Part shown: positions 18,029 to 25,053 of the stretch, in pieces
Numbering within the stretch: the first letter of the stretch is position 1
How the letters are laid out: every line of letters starts with the position of its first letter
Source of the DNA: Pseudomonas sp. TNT3
GTDB lineage: Bacteria; Pseudomonadota; Gammaproteobacteria; Pseudomonadales; Pseudomonadaceae
Assembly (NCBI RefSeq): GCF_010095445.2
Contig: NZ_WFGV02000002.1
Location: forward strand, 186,001 to 250,000
Direction of reading: 5' to 3'
DNA: 64,000 bases
Translations under genes and position numbers: made by a program
Notes under the pieces: model-generated
Database searches by the model: none
Told to the model about the DNA's origin: nothing
The model's input: the letters and a program-made list of their open reading frames with translations, nothing else

Positions 18029-19083
18029 TGTGCTGCTCCCTGAATGATCAATCGTGAATCGTCTTTCGGGTTGACCGTGGTAACAGATCCAGCCTGGCCG
18101 AGAATTGTTGGCATTCGTTCACGGTAAATGCGCAGCAGCATTTGCGGGTCGGTTCCTTCCTGTTGCGCCTTCGCCAGGCTCAGCACGGTTGCCGTGTCTG
18201 CCGAGGCTTTGGCCAATCGTTCGCTCGCTTGGGCATGAGCCACTTGCAGCGAACGGTCGGCTCGCTGATTGGCAGTCTGGGTGAGTTTCTCGGCCTCGGT
18301 GCGCGCGTTGGCGACCGCTTTGTCGGCTTGCTGACTCGCGGTCAAAACGGCGTTGAACGCGTTGACCGCTGGCCCCGGCAGGCTCGATTGAACGTCGACG
18401 CGCGCCACCTCAATACCCACGCCCTGCCCCGTCGCTGTCAGTTCGGCCAAGCGCTGATTAATGCCTTGCACCAGATCACCCCGCAACCGTTCGCGGCGTT
18501 CGGCCGCCTGATTGTCGGCGCCGATCAATTCGGGACGGGCGACCAGAATGGTGTCCAGATCGCGAGCTGCCGTGAGGGCGACGGCGCTGCGTGTCACCAA
18601 CCGATCGAGTGCCGGCAGTACATGATCGCCTTGCAGGACGAAGGCATACGGGTCGGTGACTTTGTAGAACACCCGGACATCCAGTTGCACCACTCCCGCA
18701 TCCCCGGTCAGCAGGTAACCGGAGCCCGCTAGCGCATCGCTGATCGGCGTCGCAAAACTTGCCACTCGATCAGCCTGCAGGGCGACATCGCTGCGCAAGA
18801 GATTTTCTACACGACGCTCGATAACACGGTCCGCCGCTGGCAGCAGGATCACTTGTTCAAACGGTCGCGGCCACGCGAGCAACAACCCCGCATTTTGAAT
18901 TCGATCCAGCGCACCAAAGTGCAGAACCACCGCGCGGTTCTGCGGATCGATCTGCCGCACATTGGAGAATGCCCACGCCAGCGCGGCTAACACCGTCACC
19001 GCGTACAACCCCAGAAATGCCAATCGCCCCGCTTGAATCCAGGGGCTGCTCAATTCATTTGTTCCACGTGGAACCCTGTTCAT
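18025..19083 (-). CDS. SPFH-domain membrane protein (HflC/HflK-like), third gene of the operon
   Basis: This 352-residue protein is anchored by one transmembrane helix at about residues 17-40 (AGRLAFLGLYAVTVLAALAW). The SPFH/band-7 domain follows (QIDPQNRAVVLHFGALD to about residue 250), then an Ala/Gln/Glu-rich helical region (ASQQADKAVANARTEAEKL) that in HflK/HflC drives oligomer assembly. Classical HflK/HflC form a cage around the FtsH protease; this copy is not next to hflX, so it is an additional set. Both ends overlap neighbours by four bases. A parS site lies in its first codons. Confidence 0.85.
   Translation of the reverse strand: MNRVPRGTNELSSPWIQAGRLAFLGLYAVTVLAALAWAFSNVRQIDPQNRAVVLHFGALDRIQNAGLLLAWPRPFEQVILLPAADRVIERRVENLLRSDVALQADRVASFATPISDALAGSGYLLTGDAGVVQLDVRVFYKVTDPYAFVLQGDHVLPALDRLVTRSAVALTAARDLDTILVARPELIGADNQAAERRERLRGDLVQGINQRLAELTATGQGVGIEVARVDVQSSLPGPAVNAFNAVLTASQQADKAVANARTEAEKLTQTANQRADRSLQVAHAQASERLAKASADTATVLSLAKAQQEGTDPQMLLRIYRERMPTILGQAGSVTTVNPKDDSRLIIQGAAQ
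19060..19075. other. parS site inside the third SPFH gene
   Basis: TGTTCCACGTGGAACC matches the parS palindrome at 15 of 16 positions and is the form common in P. aeruginosa. It overlaps codons 4-9 of the gene, encoding VPRGTN on the minus strand. Confidence 0.9.
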
Positions 19084-20117
19084 GGCTGCAACCCAGTCTT
19101 GTTTTCGAGCGTCGGCGGACCGTCCACCAACACGCGAAATGGCGCTGCATCCGTTCGCAAAATCAGCTTGGTTCCTGGCGTGACGATCGTGCCCAAGGTG
19201 TCCAGAGAGCGGAGCAAATTGTAGAGCTGCGGCGAACCCGCGTAAGCGCGACCATAAATCTGCGCGGCTTCAACCCGGGACTGGGCTTCGATGTCAGCGG
19301 CTTTAACCGTCGCATCCGCTTGGACGATGCGTGCATCACGTTCTGCGGCTGAGCGTATTTGTGCGGCTTCGCGCTTGCCGATCGCGGTACGTTCGGTGGC
19401 GATGGTTTCTCGCTCGGCGCGCATTCGATCGACCGTCGCGGTCAACGTCACCGAGGGCAATGTCAGGCGTTCAATCCCCACCTGCAGCACACGCACCCCG
19501 TAGGTCGCCAGCAACTGCTGATCAATTTGTTTGCGCAGTTGCGTTTCGAAGTCAGCGATACGGACCTGATTGGCGTCGGTGTTCACCAGATTAGCCAGGT
19601 CGAAACTGCTGGCTGTGGTTTCCAGCGCCGAGCCGACAAACGTACGAATCTGCCGGGCCGCTTCATCCGGCTGGTTTTGCACCGCGCGCATGAAGCGCTG
19701 GACGTTGTCCGGATCACCTTGCACCTGCCACGCGACATAGGCCTGGACGATGATCCGCAGACCGTCCCGGGTGCCGACATCCTGCAACCCGCTCGACGTA
19801 GTGCGCAGTCGAAGATCGACAGGAATCGCCGCTTCGAACGGTGCCGGCCACCGCCAGCCAAGACCCGGTTCAAGGAGCACTCGCGACGGGTTGCCGAAGC
19901 GCGTGATCACCGTGGCTTCCCCGGAACGCACTTGCACCAGACTTGCCGCTGCGATGGCAAACGCTACCAGCAATGCCGCCCAGCCCATGCGTCGCCACGG
20001 GAAAGGACCCGCTTCCTCGGGAGCACCGTGGTGATGGTGATGTCCATGGTGATGCCCGCCATGACCGTGTTCATGGCCGCTGTGGTCATCGTGATCGTGA
20101 GTATGCGACTGGCTCAA
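19080..20117 (-). CDS. SPFH-domain protein with His-rich N-terminus (HflK/HflC-like)
   Basis: The product has 345 residues. The first 31 contain 15 histidines with Asp/Glu/Gly between, a likely cytosolic metal-binding tail. A transmembrane helix follows at about 45-63 (MGWAALLVAFAIAAASLVQV), then the SPFH domain (SGEATVITRFGNPSRVLLEPG to about 255) and an Ala-rich coiled-coil (KREAAQIRSAAERDARIVQ) before RAYAGSPQLYNLLRSLDTL, a conserved HflC-type C-terminal element. The start overlaps the stop of the upstream SPFH gene by four bases. Its His tail and the coupled P1B ATPase point to metal handling; this is inference. Confidence 0.87.
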   Translation of the reverse strand: MSQSHTHDHDDHSGHEHGHGGHHHGHHHHHGAPEEAGPFPWRRMGWAALLVAFAIAAASLVQVRSGEATVITRFGNPSRVLLEPGLGWRWPAPFEAAIPVDLRLRTTSSGLQDVGTRDGLRIIVQAYVAWQVQGDPDNVQRFMRAVQNQPDEAARQIRTFVGSALETTASSFDLANLVNTDANQVRIADFETQLRKQIDQQLLATYGVRVLQVGIERLTLPSVTLTATVDRMRAERETIATERTAIGKREAAQIRSAAERDARIVQADATVKAADIEAQSRVEAAQIYGRAYAGSPQLYNLLRSLDTLGTIVTPGTKLILRTDAAPFRVLVDGPPTLENKTGLQP

Positions 20118-22078
20118 TGGGCAACTCCTGGCTGAGCGGTAGAGCGTGCTGGCACAGGGTCAGCTGGCAAGGTGAAGGTACGGAGGTCGATGGTGGGTGC
20201 GTTACCAGTGCCGCCCAGACGATGATCGAGGATCAACAATCTGGCGTTGGCGAGACCTTGTGAGAGCTGACTTAAATACTGCTCCAGCACGAAGGCCTGA
20301 CCGGCACTGGCGAAGGCTTTTTGTTCTGCGGAAAATTTCAGATCGGCAGCCTGAGCAGTCGCGTTGATTTCCCGGGCGCTGGCGGTTGCCTGATCGCGCG
20401 CCATGCTGGCCTGTAACTGCGCTTCATTGGTAGCCTGCGCCGCCGCACCGCGCTCTCGGGAAATCAATGCTTGCGCGCCGATCTGCGCAGCTTGCACGCC
20501 GTGATAAGCATTGGCTGCACCCGCCGGCGGGTGAATCGCCTCGACCACGGTCGCGAGAATTTCGACGCCACTGTCCAGTTTCTTCAGGTCTGCCTGCACG
20601 GACCGACCGATCTCTTCGCCCAGCCCTACCCTGTCATCACCGAGTAACCCATCCAGGGTGCGCGACGCAAAATCGTGAACCAGAATCCGGCTGGCCGTGC
20701 TGCGAATCAATGTGGGTATGTCAGCGCTGTTATAAGTCGCCGCCAGCGCCGCCTGATCAGTCAGGCCGATGCGATAGACAAAGCGCACGTCCATGTTAAC
20801 GATCTGGAAGCTTTGTTTGTCCGCGCGGCTACTGGCGATAACTTGGGATTTATCGTTCACATGACTGGCATCCCACAAGCGATTGGCAGTCGTTGGGGCC
20901 GGGCCTTCCGCAGGGTCGGCCAGAACCGGTAACGGGTTCTCGCCGACACTGGTGGCCAACTCGTGAACCACGCCATTTTCAACGCCCAATACCCGGCCCA
21001 ACGGCCACGGTAATCCGGCATGTAAACCAGGGCCAAAGACCTCCACCGGCTTGCCGAAACGTTCGTAGATACCGCGCCCTTGCAGTGGTATTTCATGGAT
21101 GCCCGTCAGTGCCCAGCCAACAATCGACACGAAAACCACCACCGGCACAAACGCCCGGCGCATGAACGTGAAGGCCCAGATTTGCCGCAAGTCGATACCA
21201 AAACGGTTATGCAATTCATGCTGCAGCGCCAGCAACGGTTGCGGTGGCCAGCGCAGCATTTCGGCGACAAAGCTTCGCGCCAGCAGCGTTGGTTCTAGTT
21301 GCTCGCGGCGGGGACTGAACAGCGAGAGCACCGCGCGTAGCAGCAACTCGATAGCAACAAGTCCTGGCAGCAAACCGATCAACACCGCCAGTCGCACGGG
21401 CCACACTGCTGTTTCACCCGCAAACAACAGGCACAGAGCGCTTAACACCAGACAGATGATGGAGACGCGTGTCAGTTGCGCCAGCGCCCCGGCTTCAGGC
21501 CACTGTGCGGTGTTTTCCTGGACGAGTTGGCGTTCGAACACCAACAACCCGAATGCCAGCAACAACGACAGCGCCGAGCCAACATGGGCCGCCAAGCCTA
21601 AGGCGATGGGCGGCAATGCCAGGTTCCAGACCTGGCTTACGCTGAACAGCACCAGAAGAGCCCACCCACCGAGCCACAGTGTCGGTGGGCCGATCAGCAC
21701 CAGTGTGCGCAGCCATCGTTCATTGATGCGGTCCAACAAGCGCTCATACCAGCCCAACGGCACAGGCTCGTCATCCGTAACGATGGCGGGCCCCCCTGCT
21801 GGCGGGTTCAACGCCCTCGCGCGCCATTGCGTCACGAACCGGGCCGATTGCAGGCCGGCAATCAGCACCAGCAACCCGGCACTCTGATTGACCAGCAAGG
21901 CAGGCCAAGGTGATTGCGCTGAAAACAGCCTGACGAAGAAGGCCAGTAGCAACCCGCCAGCCACGATAGCGCCCAAACCGATCAGCAGCTGACGCAATCG
22001 TCGCCCCTGGAAGACTGCCTGTTGAAAGCGCGGCAGTCCCGCGACTACCACCTCTTCTGAATCGAGATCGACTTGCAT
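20114..22078 (-). CDS. Polytopic SPFH protein (HflK-like with extra N-terminal membrane domain)
   Basis: This is a 654-residue protein. The N-terminal ~300 residues contain about six hydrophobic segments (for example LIGLGAIVAGGLLLAFFV, LLVLIAGLQ, TLWLGGWALLVLFSV, ALSLLLAFGLLVF, LTRVSIICLVLSALCLLF) not found in ordinary HflK. A further helix at about 311-330 (FVPVVVFVSIVGWALTGI) leads into an SPFH domain (HEIPLQGRGIYERFGKPVE to about 560) and an Ala/Gln-rich coiled-coil ending in AFVLEQYLSQLSQGL. It is the first gene of a four-gene unit; GAGG precedes the ATG, and a palindrome resembling a Zur box lies 32-50 bases upstream. No catalytic residues are recognised. Confidence 0.83.
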   Translation of the reverse strand: MQVDLDSEEVVVAGLPRFQQAVFQGRRLRQLLIGLGAIVAGGLLLAFFVRLFSAQSPWPALLVNQSAGLLVLIAGLQSARFVTQWRARALNPPAGGPAIVTDDEPVPLGWYERLLDRINERWLRTLVLIGPPTLWLGGWALLVLFSVSQVWNLALPPIALGLAAHVGSALSLLLAFGLLVFERQLVQENTAQWPEAGALAQLTRVSIICLVLSALCLLFAGETAVWPVRLAVLIGLLPGLVAIELLLRAVLSLFSPRREQLEPTLLARSFVAEMLRWPPQPLLALQHELHNRFGIDLRQIWAFTFMRRAFVPVVVFVSIVGWALTGIHEIPLQGRGIYERFGKPVEVFGPGLHAGLPWPLGRVLGVENGVVHELATSVGENPLPVLADPAEGPAPTTANRLWDASHVNDKSQVIASSRADKQSFQIVNMDVRFVYRIGLTDQAALAATYNSADIPTLIRSTASRILVHDFASRTLDGLLGDDRVGLGEEIGRSVQADLKKLDSGVEILATVVEAIHPPAGAANAYHGVQAAQIGAQALISRERGAAAQATNEAQLQASMARDQATASAREINATAQAADLKFSAEQKAFASAGQAFVLEQYLSQLSQGLANARLLILDHRLGGTGNAPTIDLRTFTLPADPVPARSTAQPGVAH

Positions 22079-22109
22079 ACCACCTCAGATTGTTTCGCAC
22101 GCTGCTCAA

Positions 22110-22128
22110 TTCGTTACGATATAACGAA
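22110..22128. promoter_or_regulatory. Palindrome, weak Zur-like operator, upstream of the SPFH/P1B-ATPase operon
   Basis: TTCGTTACGATATAACGAA has perfect seven-base arms (TTCGTTA/TAACGAA). It matches 10 of 18 positions of the Zur consensus, mainly the right half GATATAAC, so it is a regulator site by symmetry and only tentatively Zur. Confidence 0.4.
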
Positions 22129-22221
22129 AGTAGTGAAATATTTGTACTTAATTGCTCTATCAAAAGCGGCGCAAGCTGTCGCTTGGCTGAAGCCTTGACC
22201 GAAACGTGCGGCATCGCACAT

Positions 22222-22235
22222 ATTACGTTCGTAAT
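22222..22235. promoter_or_regulatory. Short perfect palindrome upstream of lpd3
   Basis: ATTACGTTCGTAAT has six-base inverted arms separated by TT and lies 57-70 bases before the lpd3 start, in an AT-rich promoter-like stretch. The factor is unknown. Confidence 0.35.
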
Positions 22236-22291
22236 TTTATCGACCAACTACTTTTAACCCTTCCCGATCCCTTTCTAGCCAGGAGTACAAC

Positions 22292-23692
22292 ATGAGCACT
22301 TATGACGTCGTGATTCTCGGCGGTGGCCCCGGTGGCTATAACGCAGCAATCCGCGCCGGCCAGTTGGGCCTGAAAGCCGCCTGTGTTGAAGGTCGCGCCA
22401 CACTCGGCGGTACCTGCCTGAATGTCGGCTGCATGCCCTCCAAGGCGCTACTGCATGCCTCTGAACTCTACGAAGCGGCCATAGGATCGGAATTCGCCAA
22501 CCTGGGTATCGAGGTCAAACCCGTCCTCAACCTTGCCCAGATGATGAAGCAGAAGGATGAAAGCGTGACCGGCCTGACCAAGGGCATCGAGTTTCTCTTT
22601 CGCAAGAACAAAGTCGACTGGATCAAAGGCTGGGGGCATATCGACGGACCGGGCAAGGTCACGGTGACAGACAGCGCCGGCGGTAAAACCGAACTGAGTG
22701 CCAAGGACATCATCATTGCCACCGGGTCCGAGCCCACTCCCCTGCCGGGCGTCACCATCGACAACCAACGCATCCTTGATTCCACAGGTGCGCTGTCACT
22801 GGCCGAAGTGCCGAAACACCTGGTGGTGATCGGCGCCGGCGTGATTGGCCTTGAGCTGGGTTCGGTCTGGCGTCGCCTGGGTGCGCAGGTGACGGTCATC
22901 GAATTCCTCGACCGCATCTGTCCCGGTGTGGATACCGAGGCAGGAAAGACACTGCAACGCTCGTTGAGCAAACAAGGCATCAACTTCAAGTTGAGTTCGA
23001 AAGTCGTCAGCGCGACCACCTCGGCGAACGGCGTGCAACTCAGCGTTGAACCCTCGGCGGGTGGCACTGCCGAGTTGCTGGAAGCCGACTATGTGTTGGT
23101 GTCCATTGGGCGCAGACCCTTCACTGAAGGCCTGGGTCTGGAGAATGTCGGCCTGGCCACCGATAAACGCGGCATGCTCGAGAACAAGGGCCACCGCACG
23201 GAAGCCGCTGGGGTTTGGGTGATCGGTGACGTGACCTCCGGGCCGATGCTTGCGCACAAGGCTGAAGACGAAGCCATGGCCTGCGTCGAGCAAATCGTCG
23301 GCAAGGCTGGCGAAGTCAATTACAACCTGATTCCTAACGTGATCTACACCCGGCCTGAGCTGGCGAGCGTCGGTAAAACCGAAGAGCAATTGAAGGCTGA
23401 AGGCCGTGCTTACAAGGTCGGCAAATTCCCCTTCACCGCCAACAGCCGGGCGAAGATCAACCATGAAACCGAAGGCTTTGCCAAAGTCTTGGCTGACGAG
23501 CGAACCGACGAAATTCTCGGCGTGCACCTGGTCGGCCCGAGTGTCAGTGAAATGATTGGCGAGTACTGCGTGGCAATGGAGTTCAGCGCGTCGGCGGAGG
23601 ACATCGCCCTGACCTGTCATCCACACCCAACGCGCTCTGAGGCGTTGCGGCAGGCGGCGATGAATGTGGAGGGGATGGCGACGCAGATGTGA
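22292..23692 (+). CDS. lpd3: Dihydrolipoyl dehydrogenase
   Basis: The E3 flavoprotein (466 residues) reoxidises dihydrolipoamide to lipoamide with NAD+ in 2-oxoacid dehydrogenase or glycine cleavage complexes. FAD-binding GGGPGGYNA is at residues 10-18, the redox-active disulfide is C42/C47 in GTCLNVGCMPSK, the NAD-binding GAGVIGLELGSVW is near 183, and the catalytic HPHPTRSE is near 446. Its pattern fits the Pseudomonas Lpd3 type rather than LpdG or LpdV, but the symbol rests on recalled similarity. No E1/E2 genes are adjacent. AGGAG lies upstream of the ATG. A REPIN separates it from the convergent Lrp gene. Confidence 0.9.
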   Translation: MSTYDVVILGGGPGGYNAAIRAGQLGLKAACVEGRATLGGTCLNVGCMPSKALLHASELYEAAIGSEFANLGIEVKPVLNLAQMMKQKDESVTGLTKGIEFLFRKNKVDWIKGWGHIDGPGKVTVTDSAGGKTELSAKDIIIATGSEPTPLPGVTIDNQRILDSTGALSLAEVPKHLVVIGAGVIGLELGSVWRRLGAQVTVIEFLDRICPGVDTEAGKTLQRSLSKQGINFKLSSKVVSATTSANGVQLSVEPSAGGTAELLEADYVLVSIGRRPFTEGLGLENVGLATDKRGMLENKGHRTEAAGVWVIGDVTSGPMLAHKAEDEAMACVEQIVGKAGEVNYNLIPNVIYTRPELASVGKTEEQLKAEGRAYKVGKFPFTANSRAKINHETEGFAKVLADERTDEILGVHLVGPSVSEMIGEYCVAMEFSASAEDIALTCHPHPTRSEALRQAAMNVEGMATQM

Positions 23693-23727
23693 TGGTATAC
23701 CGAAAGATGTGTTTTGCCTGTTCGGTC

Positions 23728-23795
23728 GCCATCGCGAGCAGGCTCACTCCTACAATGGAGCTGTGACAATTTGAGAGTTGCTTGCTCGCGATGGC
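23728..23795. repeat. REPIN inverted repeat between lpd3 and the Lrp gene
   Basis: Perfect 13-base arms GCCATCGCGAGCA and TGCTCGCGATGGC enclose about 42 bases that include ACTCCTACAATGGAG. Same family as 3337-3417. It lies between convergent genes and may end both transcripts. Confidence 0.85.
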
Positions 23796-23806
23796 AGCAA
23801 CTCGGT

Positions 23807-24280
23807 CTACAGCGGCAGATGCTCCAATGGCAACCCGCCCGGTGCCTTGACGGTGTGAATCGCAAAGTTGCTGCGAATGTCACTCACGCCGGGCAATTTC
23901 AACAAGCTCCCCGTCAGGAACCGGTCATAACCGCGCAGATCCGGCACCACGACTTGCAGCAGAAAATCCGATTCCCCCGACACAAGAAACGCCGAGATCA
24001 CCTCGGGCAGTGCCGTTACAGCCACTCGAAACGCTTCGGCCTGTTCATCATTGTGGCGTTCAACCTTGACTCCGACGAACACCGTCAAGCCCAGTCCGAC
24101 TTCGTCACGGTCCAGATTGGCCTGGTAACCGCGAATCACCCCCGCCTCTTCAAGCATCCGCACGCGCCGTAAACACGGCGATGCGGACAACCCGATTTCG
24201 TCAGCCAGTTGCACGTTGCTCAGTCGGCCGTCTCGTTGCAGCGCTGCGAGAATCTTACGGTCGTAGGCATCCAGTTTCAT
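23807..24280 (-). CDS. Lrp/AsnC-family transcriptional regulator
   Basis: A predicted 157-residue regulator. The N-terminal winged helix-turn-helix (residues 3-60; LDAYDRKILAALQRDGRLS, ADEIGLSASPCLRRVRMLE) is followed by a ligand-sensing RAM domain (VFVGVKVERHNDEQ, VSGESDFLLQVVVPDL). Members sense amino acids. It is divergent from a LysE-family exporter gene with 143 bases between starts, the usual arrangement for an Lrp-type activator of an amino acid exporter, so the exporter is its likely target. Confidence 0.9.
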   Translation of the reverse strand: MKLDAYDRKILAALQRDGRLSNVQLADEIGLSASPCLRRVRMLEEAGVIRGYQANLDRDEVGLGLTVFVGVKVERHNDEQAEAFRVAVTALPEVISAFLVSGESDFLLQVVVPDLRGYDRFLTGSLLKLPGVSDIRSNFAIHTVKAPGGLPLEHLPL

Positions 24281-24423
24281 ATTTGGCAGATCCCGATGGC
24301 TTGAGCGGAAATACGTGGCAGATTATGCCAATACAGACTTCATTAGAAGCAAACATCGCAACCACCTGCCCCACCCTTGCATCCTAGACTGTCACTACCA
24401 AATCGACGACGAACGGGTGCGAC

Positions 24424-25053
24424 ATGGATGGACTCTGGCTGTTTTTCATGGCGTTGGCGGTTGTGTTTTTGCTACCGGGACCGGACATGATTCTGCTTTT
24501 GCAAACCGGTGCGCGACAGGGCAAATCTGCTGCACTGGCGACCGCTATAGGCTTGGGCATCGCCCGAGGTTGCCATGTGGCGCTGGCGGCGTTGGGGCTG
24601 GCGGTGCTGTTCAAAACAGCGCCCTGGACGTTTGATGTGGTGCGGCTGGCGGGCGCTGCATATCTCTTATGGATGGGGATCCAATGCTTGCGAACCACCC
24701 TGCTGCCAAACCTCGACAGCAGCGTTACGGCACCCGCAAAGACGCGGTGGCGTGAGGCGATTCAGCGAGGGTTGCTCACTAACCTGCTGAACCCCAAGGC
24801 ACTGTTGTTTTGCTCGGTACTGTTGCCGCAATTCATCGACCCTCACGCCGGGTCGGTGCTTGCGCAGTTCGCGGTACTCGGCGTGATGCTGGTCAGTGTC
24901 GGCTTGTTGTTCGACAGCGCATACGCGCTGGTCGGCGCTGCGATGGGCCGATGGTTGCAACGCAGTCCTTCGGCTCAACGCTTGCAGCAATGGGTGTTCG
25001 GCAGTTTGCTGATCGGCTTCGCGGTGCGACTCACCTTTGTTCAGCAAGCGTGA
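24424..25053 (+). CDS. LysE/RhtB-family amino acid exporter
   Basis: A 209-residue inner-membrane protein with about six transmembrane helices. The family signature is at the N-terminus (LLPGPDMILLLQTGARQGKSAALATAIGLG) and the second conserved region is GLLTNLLNPKALLFCSVLLPQFI. It should export an amino acid or derivative. Divergent Lrp regulator suggests substrate-induced expression. Its stop abuts the stop of the convergent helical-repeat gene with no gap. Confidence 0.9.
   Translation: MDGLWLFFMALAVVFLLPGPDMILLLQTGARQGKSAALATAIGLGIARGCHVALAALGLAVLFKTAPWTFDVVRLAGAAYLLWMGIQCLRTTLLPNLDSSVTAPAKTRWREAIQRGLLTNLLNPKALLFCSVLLPQFIDPHAGSVLAQFAVLGVMLVSVGLLFDSAYALVGAAMGRWLQRSPSAQRLQQWVFGSLLIGFAVRLTFVQQA

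Noticed and set aside
18025..22078. The classical hflK-hflC locus
   Set aside because: hflX, hfq, and purA are not adjacent, the N-termini are atypical, and a P1B ATPase is coupled, so these are additional SPFH proteins.
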